Under the pieces are notes generated by a model. That model saw only the letters and a list, made by a program, of their open reading frames with translations. It had not been told where the DNA came from and did not search any database. 64,000 nucleotides of DNA from Hoeflea_A sp040932035 (GTDB taxonomy: Bacteria; Pseudomonadota; Alphaproteobacteria; Rhizobiales; Rhizobiaceae), in contig NZ_JBFRBB010000003.1 in assembly GCF_040932035.1 (NCBI RefSeq), positions 496,001-560,000 on the forward strand, in the 5' to 3' direction. The position numbers and the translations under genes were made by a program. Shown here in pieces: positions 20,101 to 26,850 of the stretch (its first letter is position 1; every line of letters starts with the position of its first letter).

Positions 20101-21845
20101 ACCAGGTGGGTGGCTTGAGCACAAGCCAGGTTGAAGCCTTGTCGACCGGTCAGATTGCCGCGTTGAGCTCGACGCAGGCTTCTGTGCTGGGTACTGACGA
20201 TATTGCGATCTTGTCCACTGCACAGATAGCCGCTTTGAGCACGGCGGGCATAAAGGGGCTGAGTACCGATCAGATCGATATTTTAAGCGAGGACCAGGCT
20301 GAAGCTCTGACTTCTGATCAGGTGGCGGTGCTGAGCGCAACGCAAATCGCCGCGCTCGGTACGGATGATCTTGAGACCTTCTCAACCGACGATATCGCGG
20401 CGATCAGCTCAAGCGCCGTTTCGGGATTGTCCACAGACACCCTGTCCGCGTTCTCCACCGATCAGATTGCCGCCTTCAGCTCGGATGGCATATCCGGCCT
20501 TTCCACCGACCAGGTGAATACTTTGAATACAGATCAGGTCGAGGCCCTGTCGACCGATCAGATTGCTGCCTTGAGTTCGAACCAGATAGCCGCCCTTGGA
20601 ACGGACGATCTTGAAACCTTTTCGACCGGCGATATCGCGGCGATCAGCTCGAGCGCCGTATCAGGATTGTCTACTGACAGCATTGCAGCATTTTCCACCG
20701 ATCAGATTGCCGCGCTAAGCACCGATGGAATTGCAGGCCTTTCCACCGATCAGGTCAACGCGCTGACCATCGATCAGGCTGAAGCCCTTTCCACCGGTCA
20801 GATTGCCGCGTTGAGTTCCACGCAGGCTGCCGCGCTGGGCACAGATGACATCGCGGCCTTTTCCACGGATCATATCGCCGCCTTTAGCACGAATGGAATT
20901 GCCGGCCTGAGCAGCAGTCAGGTTGACGCCATGAGCACCGAGCAGGTTGAGGCCTTGACCACCGGCCAGATTGCCGCCTTGAGCTCGGGCGGGCTCGCGG
21001 GCCTGACGACAGATGACCTGGAGACATTCTCGACCGACGATATCGCGGCGATCAGCTCGGCCGGTATGTCGGGATTGTCCACGGACATTGTCGCGGCGCT
21101 CTCCACCGAGAAGATCGCAGCCCTGGGCACGGGCGGCATCTCGGGTCTGAGCAGCGATCAGGTTGGTGCCTTTAGCACCGGGCAGATCGACACATTGACG
21201 ACCGACCAGATTGCCGCCTTGAGCTCGGGTGGGCTCGCGGGTCTGACGACGGACGATCTCGATACGTTTTCAACCGACGAACTCACGGCGATCAACTCGG
21301 GTGCCATATCGGGACTATCCACGGATGTTATCGCGGCCTTTACCACCGACGAAATTGCCGTTTTGACAACCAGTCAGGTGGCCTCGCTGAGCTATAGCCA
21401 GATAACGGCCATGAGCACTGACCAGATTGCAGCAATGTCGACATCGCAGGCGAGCGCCCTTAACGCATTGCATATCGCCGCGCTGGGCACGGACGATGTC
21501 GCGCAGCTTTCCACTGATCATATTGTCGCTTTGAGCACCAATGCCGTGGTGGGATTGAGCACTGCGGCGATCGTGTCCCTGACGACGGATCAGGCCGAGG
21601 CACTGACCTCGGCCCAGGTTAACGCACTGACGTCAGCACAGGTTGATGCTTTGACTGCGGAGGACCTCGCGACCTTCTCGACCGAAGACATTGCGTCGTT
21701 CAGCTCCGCCGGCATAGCGGGACTGTCAACCGAGGACATCTCGAACCTTTCAAGCGAACAAATAGGTGCTTTGGTGAGCGCCCAGATGGGGGCCCTGGAT
21801 TCCGATCAGATTGCGGCGGTCATTGAGGCCTATCAGGCATTCTGA
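14190..21845 (+). CDS. Giant octapeptide-repeat protein (2551 residues)
   Basis: One uninterrupted frame whose whole length, from MTSSISSL to DSDQIAAV plus a 7-residue tail IEAYQAF, is made of 318 octads with consensus [ST]-T-[DAx]-Q-[IV]-x-A-L. The register holds from residue 1 to 2544, so there is no net indel other than multiples of eight. No signal peptide, membrane helix, RTX nonapeptide, LPxTG or other domain is visible, and I see no Cys or Trp. Composition is Ser/Thr/Ala/Leu-rich and acidic. Each octad could form a short Ser/Thr-capped helix (S-T-D-Q box), giving a long solenoid. With an OGT-like transferase and Glf just upstream, a glycosylated surface, S-layer-like or adhesin role is inferred. 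The export route is unknown; the hydrophobic C-terminal tail could be a type I secretion signal. Confidence 0.85.
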   Translation: MTSSISSLSVAQIQSLTTAEIAALTTDDAAALSTKQINALSSTQIAALETEDVVVFSTLQLRAISTSAIPGLSLDQLAVLSTGSVENLATGQIAAFSYTQIGGLSTDQAEALSASQVSKLSSSQLSALGTDDIATFSTDDIAAISSTAVSGLSTAVVAALSTDQLVALGTRALTKLTASQIGALTTDQADVLTTTQVAKLSSAQVAALSTDNVAVLSTDQIAALSTKAVYGLTTTQIGALSTGQAEALTEAQVAKLSSRQLSALGTDDIATFSTADIASISSTASSGLSTDVVAALSTDQLVALSTRALTGLTTRQIDALTTDQADVLTTTQVAKLSSAQVAALSTDNVAVLSTDQIAALSTKAVLGLTAAQIGALSTGQAEVLTASQVAKLSSAQVAGLGTDDIATFSTADIASISSTAVSGLSTDVVAALSTDQLVALSTRALTGLTAAQIGALTTTQADVLTSAQVAKLSSAQVAALSTDNVAVLSTDQVATLSTKAVLGLTAAQIGTLSTDQAEALTASQVSKLSSAQLSALGTDDIATFSTDDIAAISSTAASGLSTDVIAALSTDQIVALSTKAITGLTAAQIAALSTAQAEALSASQVSKLSSSQLSALGTDDIATFSTDDIAAISSTAVSGLSTAVVAALSTDQLVALGTRALTKLTASQIGALTTDQADVLTTTQVAKLSSAQVAALSTDNVAVLSTDQIAALSTKAVYGLTTTQIGALSTGQAEALTEAQVAKLSSRQLSALGTDDIATFSTADIASISSTASSGLSTDVVAALSTDQLVALSTRALTGLTTRQIDALTTDQADVLTTTQVAKLSSAQVAALSTDNVAVLSTDQIAALSTKAVLGLTAAQIGALSTGQAEVLTASQVAKLSSAQVAGLGTDDIATFSTADIASISSTAVSGLSTDVVAALSTDQLVALSTRALTGLTAAQIGALTTTQADVLTSAQVAKLSSAQVAALSTDNVAVLSTDQLATLSTKAVSGLTAAQIGTLSTDQAEALTASQVSKLSSSQLSALGTDDIATFSTVDIAAISSTAASGLSTDVVAALSTDQIAALSTKAITGLTAAQIAALSTAQAEALSAAQVSKLSSVQVTGLGTDDIATFSTDDIAAISSTAVSGLSTAVVAALSTDQLVALGTRALTKLTASQIGALTTDQADVLTTTQVAKLSSAQVAALSTDNVAVLSADQIAALSTKAVYGLTTTQIGALSTGQAEALTESQIAKLSSTQVAALSTDNVAAFSTDQVPALSTGAITGLSTDQIGALTTAQAEALSTKQIAALSSTQIAAMGADDISTFSTADIAAISSTAVSGLSTDTIAALSTDQMAALSTKAAAGLSTGQIDALTTAQAEAMSSELIAALSSTQIASLGTDDIATFSTDDIAAISSVAVSGLSTDTIASLSTDQIAALSTKAATGLSTDQIDALTTTQAEALSSAQIAVLNSTQAAALTADDVQTFSTDDIAAISSAAVSSLSTDVIAVLSTDQIAALSTKTTTSLSTDQIDALSTDQVAVLSTDQIAALSSAQVSALSTGDIATFSTGQIAALSSQAVTGLNADQIDTLSTDQVSVLSSDQFAALGSAQISAFNTANVAAFSTALIAALSTDGITGLSTSQINTMSTDQVEALSTKQVAVLSSKQASALGTDDIGVFSTNDIAAISSEAIPGLSTDVIAALSTDEITALSTGGITGLSTIQINTMSTDQVEALSTKQVAVLSSKQASALGTDDIGTFSTNDISAISSDAISGLSTDVIAALSTVNIGALSTNGVAGLSTKQVDTLSTDQVVALSTKQVSVLSSKQVAALDTADIGALSTDHIAALNTDGVAGLSTDQIVALSTDQVEALSTKQVGALSSKQVAALGTDDIAAFSTNDIAAIGSDAVSGLSTDVIAALSTDEIAALSTGGVAGLSTAQIGTLSTDQVGALSLDQVGALGSKQVAALGTDDVGILSTGQIAALSTDGIKGLSTDQVGGLSTSQVEALSTGQIAALSSTQASVLGTDDIAILSTAQIAALSTAGIKGLSTDQIDILSEDQAEALTSDQVAVLSATQIAALGTDDLETFSTDDIAAISSSAVSGLSTDTLSAFSTDQIAAFSSDGISGLSTDQVNTLNTDQVEALSTDQIAALSSNQIAALGTDDLETFSTGDIAAISSSAVSGLSTDSIAAFSTDQIAALSTDGIAGLSTDQVNALTIDQAEALSTGQIAALSSTQAAALGTDDIAAFSTDHIAAFSTNGIAGLSSSQVDAMSTEQVEALTTGQIAALSSGGLAGLTTDDLETFSTDDIAAISSAGMSGLSTDIVAALSTEKIAALGTGGISGLSSDQVGAFSTGQIDTLTTDQIAALSSGGLAGLTTDDLDTFSTDELTAINSGAISGLSTDVIAAFTTDEIAVLTTSQVASLSYSQITAMSTDQIAAMSTSQASALNALHIAALGTDDVAQLSTDHIVALSTNAVVGLSTAAIVSLTTDQAEALTSAQVNALTSAQVDALTAEDLATFSTEDIASFSSAGIAGLSTEDISNLSSEQIGALVSAQMGALDSDQIAAVIEAYQAF
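14511..15613 (+). repeat. Long exact direct repeat inside the giant gene, copy 1
   Basis: About 1.1 kb identical base for base, including silent positions, to 15975-17077. Copies are offset by 1464 bp, which is exactly 61 octads (3 x 17 + 10). The first mismatches flank it, at 14509-14510 on the left and 15614 on the right. Confidence 0.85.
15975..17077 (+). repeat. Long exact direct repeat inside the giant gene, copy 2
   Basis: Second copy of the 14511-15613 segment, 1464 bp downstream. After 17077 similarity continues with scattered substitutions (for example LATL/KAVSGL where copy 1 has VATL/KAVLGL). This fits a recent in-frame tandem duplication by unequal recombination. Confidence 0.85.
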
Positions 21846-22055
21846 CGCCCGCGCAACTACCTACTCTGATCCTTGCCGGCCTTGACCGTGCTGCCGCGCG
21901 GCGGCCGGGCTTGATCCGGGGCGCGCCGATCCTTCCCCGGATAACTGAGGCGAACGTGGCTCGGCCACGCCCAAACAGATTCTCTGAAATCCATTCCGAT
22001 CAGATTTCGACACCAAAGCAGGTCGGTGTCGCGTCGTTTGTATTACGCCACAAGA
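21846..22055. other. Intergenic region after the giant gene
   Basis: 210 bases between the convergent giant gene and the aldehyde dehydrogenase gene. It holds GC-rich inverted repeats (CCGGGG/CCCCGG around 21917-21940, and CGTGGC-TCG-GCCACG at 21955-21969), but none is followed by a clear T-run. No gene is recognised. Confidence 0.5.
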
Positions 22056-23507
22056 TTATATCGGGTAGTGCAGATCGCCGTCCTGTATGGTGATCCACCT
22101 CAGTTCGGTGAATTCGTTTATGCCGGCCTGTCCACCAAAGCGGCCGTAGCCGGATGCCTTCATGCCGCCGAAGGGCATTTGCGCTTCGTCGTGCACGGTG
22201 GGGCCGTTGATGTGGCAGATGCCGGATTCAATCCGCTTGGCGATCGCCATGGCATGGTTCACATCCGTGCTGAATACGGCTGCCGACAAGCCGTATTCCG
22301 TATCGTTGGCAATGCGGACGGCCTCGTCGTCACTACCGGCGCGGATGATGCTGACGACCGGGCCGAAGCTCTCTTCCGAATAGATGCGCATGGCCGGTGT
22401 CACCCTGTCGAGAACCGTAGCTTCCATGATCGTATCATTCGCGCTGCCGCCGGCGATCAGCTCGGCGCCTTTGTCGGTGGCGTCATTAACAAGTCCTATC
22501 AGACGTTCGGCGGCACTGCGGTCGACGATTGAGCCGAGCGGCGTGTTGCCCTTTCGCGGATCCCCGGCCTTCATCGTCTTGACCTTCGCGGCAAAGGCCG
22601 AGCTGAATTTATCAGCGATGGCGTCATGGACGACGAGCCGCTCGGTCGACATGCAGATCTGGCCCTGATTCATGAATGCGCCGAATGCTGCGGCGGCAAC
22701 GGCCGCGTCTATGTCGGCATCTTCCAGTATGACCATCGGCGCCTTGCCGCCGAGTTCCAGCAGCGCCGGTTTCAGGTGGCGGCCGGCGGTTTCAGCGATG
22801 ATGCGGCCCACACGGGTCGAGCCGGTGAAATTGACGCGGCGCACGGCCGGATGGGCGATGACCGCTTCCACAATCGCGGCAGCATCTTCGGGCGCATTGG
22901 AGATCAGGTTGAGGGCCCCTTTGGGCACGCCCCCTTCAAGCAGCGCCTCGACAATGAGCCTGTGGGTGCGCGGGCACAGCTCTGACGATTTCATGACTAC
23001 GGTGTTCGCGCATGCCAATGGCATTGCGAGCGAGCGGACGCCGAGAATGACCGGTGCGTTCCACGGCGCCATGGAAAATATGACGCCGGCAGGCTGGCGG
23101 ACCGCCATCGCCATGCTGCCGGGCCGGTTTGAAGGGATGATTTCGCCGGTAATCTGGGTGGTCATCGAGGCCGCTTCCAGCAGCATATCGGCGGCAAGGC
23201 CGACGTTGAAGCGCGCCCATATCTCGGTTGCGCCGACTTCCTCGGCCATGGCACTGACGAAGTCATCGGCACGGGCCTTGAGCGCGTCACTGGCTGCTAT
23301 CAGTATCTTGCGGCGTTCACCGGGTGAGGTGGTCGACCATTGCGGGAACAGGCTGGCTGCATTATCGACCGCCCGCAGCGCATCCTCGACACTCGCCGCG
23401 GCCGCCCGCGTGGCTACTTCACCGGAAATCGGATTGGCCCGCTCGAATGTTTTTTCACCTGCGGCATCCAAGTCTTCGCCGCCGATGAGCAAAGTTGCAG
23501 TTTCCAT
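22056..23507 (-). CDS. NAD(P)+-dependent aldehyde dehydrogenase (aromatic-aldehyde type)
   Basis: A 483-residue member of the ALDH superfamily with all core motifs: the oxyanion Asn in SMAPWNAPVIL, VNFTGSTRVG for coenzyme binding, the general-base Glu in ELGGKAPMV, and the catalytic Cys in NQGQICMSTERL. ESFGPVVS and the C-terminal PFGGMKASGYGRFGG follow. The wording is close to salicylaldehyde/vanillin/coniferyl-aldehyde dehydrogenases. It is divergent from the AraC gene and shares a 39-bp upstream site with the ABC operon that ends in a coniferyl-alcohol-dehydrogenase-like SDR. The two enzymes would oxidise an aromatic alcohol to acid via the aldehyde. The precise substrate is not determinable. 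Confidence 0.88.
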   Translation of the reverse strand: METATLLIGGEDLDAAGEKTFERANPISGEVATRAAAASVEDALRAVDNAASLFPQWSTTSPGERRKILIAASDALKARADDFVSAMAEEVGATEIWARFNVGLAADMLLEAASMTTQITGEIIPSNRPGSMAMAVRQPAGVIFSMAPWNAPVILGVRSLAMPLACANTVVMKSSELCPRTHRLIVEALLEGGVPKGALNLISNAPEDAAAIVEAVIAHPAVRRVNFTGSTRVGRIIAETAGRHLKPALLELGGKAPMVILEDADIDAAVAAAAFGAFMNQGQICMSTERLVVHDAIADKFSSAFAAKVKTMKAGDPRKGNTPLGSIVDRSAAERLIGLVNDATDKGAELIAGGSANDTIMEATVLDRVTPAMRIYSEESFGPVVSIIRAGSDDEAVRIANDTEYGLSAAVFSTDVNHAMAIAKRIESGICHINGPTVHDEAQMPFGGMKASGYGRFGGQAGINEFTELRWITIQDGDLHYPI

Positions 23508-23599
23508 GATTTGTCATTCCTCCCGACCATGCCCGTTTTGCTGTGTGTGGCATTTGGTGCTCACCGCTTTTGCAAAGGATAGGTCGGGCAATAAATTCG

Positions 23600-23638
23600 T
23601 GAATAGACAATTTGGAAACAAAATTGCACTTTTGCCGG
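23600..23638 (+). promoter_or_regulatory. Putative AraC-family operator, copy 1
   Basis: Two 10-base half-sites, TGAATAGACA (23600-23609) and AAAATTGCAC (23621-23630), with starts 21 bases apart. The 39-base site matches 24600-24638 (opposite strand) at 31 of 39 positions. It lies between the divergent aldehyde dehydrogenase and AraC genes. Confidence 0.65.
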
Positions 23639-23689
23639 AATGAAGACCTATTTGGAATGCAATCGGGGCTGCAGTGTAACGGTGTGACT

Positions 23690-24595
23690 ATGACGATGGA
23701 AAATTCGAACCAGCAGGAACTTGTCAGGAAGCAGGCCTATCGGGCGCCGCATGAGGGATTTGAAACGCGCCGGATTCCAAGTTCACTTACGCAAACGGAG
23801 TTCGTTTTGAGGGGTGGGCGATTTCATTTGTTTCTGCTGGAGAGCGGCTCGGCATCACTGGTGGCGGAGGACGGTGAACACCGGCTTGCGCCGCCGGCGA
23901 TCTGCTGGTTGCCCGATGGTACTGCACGCACGGTGAAGATTGCCGCCGGCTCGGTGGGCATTTTGAGCAGCATATCGAATGCTACGCTTGGGCGGTCGAT
24001 CCCACAGGACGTAATGGGAAACCAGATCCGCCAGATCATCGGCCTGCGTCAACATCTGCAAAAGGTGGAACCGGAATCGTTCAAAACCATGCTGCATCAT
24101 GCCCACCTAGCCGAAAGGGAACTGAATGCAAACGCTCCCGGCATAGAAACCGTGCTGCAAAATTCCGTATCGATCATGCTCGTCGAACTCTGGCGCCTGT
24201 CCGGTGCAGAGATGATCCGGCCGCTGCCGCTGCCACGCAATCTGGTGCATAATTTCATGTCGTTGCTCGATGTTCACTTGCGTGATCACTGGAGCGTTGC
24301 AGACTATGCCGATCACATGGGCATTTCACGCGACCGGCTGACATCGGTGTTGCGCCGTGCCACCGGAGAGGCGCCGTTGGCGCTGATACACCGCAAGATG
24401 ATTGCCGAAGCGAAAATCCTCCTGGTTTCTTCCAGTCAGCAGGTTGCGGAGGTTGCATTCACGCTTGGATTCAATGATCCGGCCTATTTCAACCGGTTCT
24501 TCCAGCGCCATGTCGGTACGACACCTGCCCGTTTCCGCCGTGAAAAGGGCAGACCTGAACGCGACGAGGATGAATCCTACGCTGCCTGGCCATAG
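23690..24595 (+). CDS. AraC-family transcriptional regulator
   Basis: The frame extends upstream to a TTG at 23612, but that start lies inside the conserved operator, so the ATG at 23690 (301 residues) is preferred; 23657 and 23696 are alternatives. The N-terminal two thirds form an AraC-binding-like/cupin sensing domain (FHLFLLESGSASLVAEDGEH). The C-terminal 100 residues hold two helix-turn-helix motifs: WSVADYADHMGISRDRLTSVLRRATGEAPL and QVAEVAFTLGFNDPAYFNRFFQRHVGTTPARFR, the AraC signature. It probably activates both the divergent aldehyde dehydrogenase and the downstream ABC/SDR operon in response to an aromatic compound. Confidence 0.88.
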   Translation: MTMENSNQQELVRKQAYRAPHEGFETRRIPSSLTQTEFVLRGGRFHLFLLESGSASLVAEDGEHRLAPPAICWLPDGTARTVKIAAGSVGILSSISNATLGRSIPQDVMGNQIRQIIGLRQHLQKVEPESFKTMLHHAHLAERELNANAPGIETVLQNSVSIMLVELWRLSGAEMIRPLPLPRNLVHNFMSLLDVHLRDHWSVADYADHMGISRDRLTSVLRRATGEAPLALIHRKMIAEAKILLVSSSQQVAEVAFTLGFNDPAYFNRFFQRHVGTTPARFRREKGRPERDEDESYAAWP

Positions 24596-24599
24596 AGCG

Positions 24600-24638
24600 C
24601 CGTCAAATGTGCAATTTTTTCCGTAAAATGTCTATTCA
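24600..24638 (-). promoter_or_regulatory. Putative AraC-family operator, copy 2
   Basis: On the minus strand this reads TGAATAGACA, ten bases, then AAAATTGCAC, matching copy 1 at 31 of 39 positions. It starts 5 bases after the araC stop and ends 67 bases before the binding-protein ATG, where an activator of the ABC operon would sit. Confidence 0.65.
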
Positions 24639-24705
24639 GGCTGAGCGGCGTCCCATCTTATCGTTTCCGGACCACGAAAAATGAAGTCGATACCGGGAGG
24701 AAAAC

Positions 24706-25920
24706 ATGGATCGTCGTACAGTTGTGAAGGGGTTCGGCAAGGGTATCATTGCCGCAAGCATTGCCGGCTTTATGGCCACAGCCGCAGTTGCCGCCGAACC
24801 GCTCAAAATAGGTGTCGTTTCCCACAAGACCGGTCCGCTCGCTGGCGGAGAGGCGGTCACACACACGCCCAACATCGAAATGTGGGTAAAACAGGTCAAT
24901 GATCGCGGCGGTCTGAAGGTCGACGGTGAACAAAGGCCAATCGAACTCATCGAATATGATGATAAGACCGATCCGGGCGAGCACATCAAGGCTGTCCAGC
25001 GCCTGGCGACGCAGGACGAGGTCGATTTCATGCTGTCGCCTTATGGCACCGGATTCAATATTGCGGCGGCGCCGATCTACGCCAAATACGGTTATCCACT
25101 CATTGCCGTCAGCGCGATCACCGACAAGATTCCTGATCTTGCGAAGCGGTTTCCGAACATGTTCTTCACGCTTGGCAGCACCACCGGCTTTGTAGAAGGT
25201 GTCAGGGACACGCTGGTCACCATGCGCGATGCCGGAACCATCGGCAACAAGATCGCCATGGTCAACGTTGCCGATGCATTCGGTATCGAGCTGGCGGATG
25301 TGGCGCGGCCCATGCTGACAGATGCCGGCTTCGAAATCGTCTATGACAAATCCTATCCGCTCGGCACGCCGGACCTGTCGCCGGTCGTCAAGGGCGCCAA
25401 GGCCTCAGAACCCGACGCCTTTGTCGCGTGGTCCTATCCGCCGGATACGTTTGCACTGACAGAACAGGCGATCATCGAGGATTTTGACGTCAACGCCTAT
25501 TATACCGCTGTGGCGACTGCTTTCCCGGCCTTTGCCGGCAAATTCGGCACAAAGATCGAAGGCAACCTGGGCGCAGGCGGCGTTAATCCTGATACGCCGG
25601 CCATGCAGGACTACCGCAAGGCACACAAGGAGATCACCGGCAAAGATGCCGACTTCTGGGCCTCCGCCACCTATTACGCCAGCCTGCAGGTGCTCGAGCA
25701 GGCGATCGAAGGTGTCGGCAAAGTCGATCGCGAAGCCGTTGTCGATTACATCAAGAACAACAGCTTCGACACCGTGATCGGCACGATCAGCTTCGACGAC
25801 AACAACAATTCGGAACGCTACTGGTCGGTCGGGCAATGGCGCGATGGCGTATTCCGGGCGGTTGCCGATACCGGCATGGACGACTCCGTCGAAGCGGTTG
25901 CCAAAGAAGGCTGGAACTGA
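24706..25920 (+). CDS. ABC transporter substrate-binding protein (LIV/HAAT family)
   Basis: 404 residues. The signal region MDRRTVVKGFGKG followed by a hydrophobic stretch and an AVAAE cleavage site resembles a twin-arginine signal. The mature part begins LKIGVVSHKTGPLAGGEA, typical of the type I periplasmic-binding fold of branched-chain amino-acid receptors, and TQDEVDFMLSPYGTGFNIAAAPI continues it. A GGGAGGAAAAC ribosome binding site precedes the ATG. It is the first gene of an ABC operon controlled by the upstream AraC-type site. In this context the ligand is more likely an aromatic or phenylpropanoid compound than an amino acid; the sequence alone does not decide. Confidence 0.88.
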   Translation: MDRRTVVKGFGKGIIAASIAGFMATAAVAAEPLKIGVVSHKTGPLAGGEAVTHTPNIEMWVKQVNDRGGLKVDGEQRPIELIEYDDKTDPGEHIKAVQRLATQDEVDFMLSPYGTGFNIAAAPIYAKYGYPLIAVSAITDKIPDLAKRFPNMFFTLGSTTGFVEGVRDTLVTMRDAGTIGNKIAMVNVADAFGIELADVARPMLTDAGFEIVYDKSYPLGTPDLSPVVKGAKASEPDAFVAWSYPPDTFALTEQAIIEDFDVNAYYTAVATAFPAFAGKFGTKIEGNLGAGGVNPDTPAMQDYRKAHKEITGKDADFWASATYYASLQVLEQAIEGVGKVDREAVVDYIKNNSFDTVIGTISFDDNNNSERYWSVGQWRDGVFRAVADTGMDDSVEAVAKEGWN

Positions 25921-25938
25921 CCGTTCCCCAAATGCAGT

Positions 25939-25962
25939 CATCCGGCTCAAACGGGCCGGGTG
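25939..25962 (+). terminator. Hairpin between binding-protein and permease genes
   Basis: A 10-bp stem with two G-U pairs (CATCCGGCTC / GGGCCGGGTG) and loop AAAC, just after the binding-protein stop and without a T-run. Likely an attenuator or mRNA-stabilising structure that keeps binding-protein mRNA more abundant than permease mRNA. Confidence 0.45.
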
Positions 25963-25986
25963 GCTTTGCCAATCAGGTGAATTAAT

Positions 25987-26850
25987 ATGGATATCATCCT
26001 GTCCGGCCTCCTGCTGGGTGGAACCTACGCGCTGATGGCCATGGGGCTCAACCTGCAATACGGTGTGGCGCGGATCATGAATCTTGCCAATGGCGAGATG
26101 CTGGTTCTCGGGGGGCTTGCGGCCTTCTGGGTCTTCACAACCGCAGCAATCAGTCCGCTGCTGACCGTCCTTGTCGTCGCTCCGCTGGCCTTTGCCGGCA
26201 ACTGGCTGATTTACAGGTTCCTGCTGCTGCCGCTGGTGAGGCGCAGCAAGAACCAGGGTCAGTTGGAGGTCGACTCCATTCTTGCCACGTTCGGCATGAG
26301 CTTTGCGCTTGTAGGCGTCATGGTGTCTATCCACGGTGAATATTTTACCTATTCCTACCTGGCGGATCCCTTCTCGCTTCTCGGCAGCACGGTTGCGCTG
26401 AACCGTCTGGTTGCTTTTCTTGCAGCCACCGCAATTGGCGCAGCGCTGTATTTCTGGCTAAACCGTACCTATGCCGGAACGGCTGTGCGTGCGGTTTCAG
26501 TCAGCACTGAAGCGGCGGGTCTGGTGGGCATCAATGTCGACCGGGTTTCGGCGCTGGCATTCGCGCTCGGCGGCACCGTCACGGCGGTCGGCGGCACCCT
26601 GATTTCAACGTTCATTACTCTGGATGCTTCAATCGGCGTCATATTCACCATGAAGGCATTGATTATCATCATCATGGGCGGCGTCGGCGATATTCGTGGC
26701 GCCATCATCGCAGCGCTGATCCTCGGCCTTGTCGAAACGGCGGTCGCCACGACCATCGATCCCGGCCTGACGCTGGCGGCAGCCTATGTCATCTTTCTGG
26801 CGGTGCTGCTGTTCCGCCCGCAGGGGCTTTTCGGGAGGCGGGCATCGTGA
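25987..26850 (+). CDS. ABC transporter permease, LivH type
   Basis: 287 residues with about eight hydrophobic helices. The start MDIILSGLLLGGTYALMAMGLNLQYGVARIMNLANGEMLVLGG is the standard LivH N-terminus. The cytoplasmic coupling segment RAVSVSTEAAGLVGINVDRVSALAFALGG matches the EAA-like loop of LivH (RA-x(4)-x-AA-x-L-x-G). GGVGDIRGAIIAALILGLVE closes the core. It works with the LivM-type partner, whose gene overlaps it by 4 bases at GTGA. Confidence 0.92.
   Translation: MDIILSGLLLGGTYALMAMGLNLQYGVARIMNLANGEMLVLGGLAAFWVFTTAAISPLLTVLVVAPLAFAGNWLIYRFLLLPLVRRSKNQGQLEVDSILATFGMSFALVGVMVSIHGEYFTYSYLADPFSLLGSTVALNRLVAFLAATAIGAALYFWLNRTYAGTAVRAVSVSTEAAGLVGINVDRVSALAFALGGTVTAVGGTLISTFITLDASIGVIFTMKALIIIIMGGVGDIRGAIIAALILGLVETAVATTIDPGLTLAAAYVIFLAVLLFRPQGLFGRRAS

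Larger units (their letters stand above)
14190..21845 (+). repeat. 24-bp tandem array with 56-, 80- and 136-codon super-periods
   Basis: The basic unit is 24 bp (one octad). A seven-octad block occurs with or without a three-octad insert that begins GTDDIATF. In the first half the blocks alternate 10+7, so the GTDDIATF octad recurs every 17 octads (octads 17, 34, 51, 68; 408 bp). In the second half (roughly 19.0 kb onward) the 10-octad block (240 bp) becomes the usual period, with markers GTDDIGVF, GTDDIGTF and GTDDLETF. Confidence 0.85.

Noticed and set aside
14558..21521. Many minus-strand reading frames of 60-145 codons across the giant gene
   Set aside because: They recur with the same spacing as the repeat, lack ribosome binding sites and are by-products of the 24-bp unit lacking stops on the other strand.
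14190..21845. CRISPR array or satellite DNA
   Set aside because: The repeats are contiguous without spacers and stay in one coding frame with third-position variation, so they are coding repeats.
14190..21845. RTX toxin, TAL-effector or autotransporter identity for the giant protein
   Set aside because: There are no GGxGxD nonapeptides, no 33-35-residue TALE units (only a loose likeness to the TALE LTPDQVVAI helix), and no beta-barrel domain or signal peptide.
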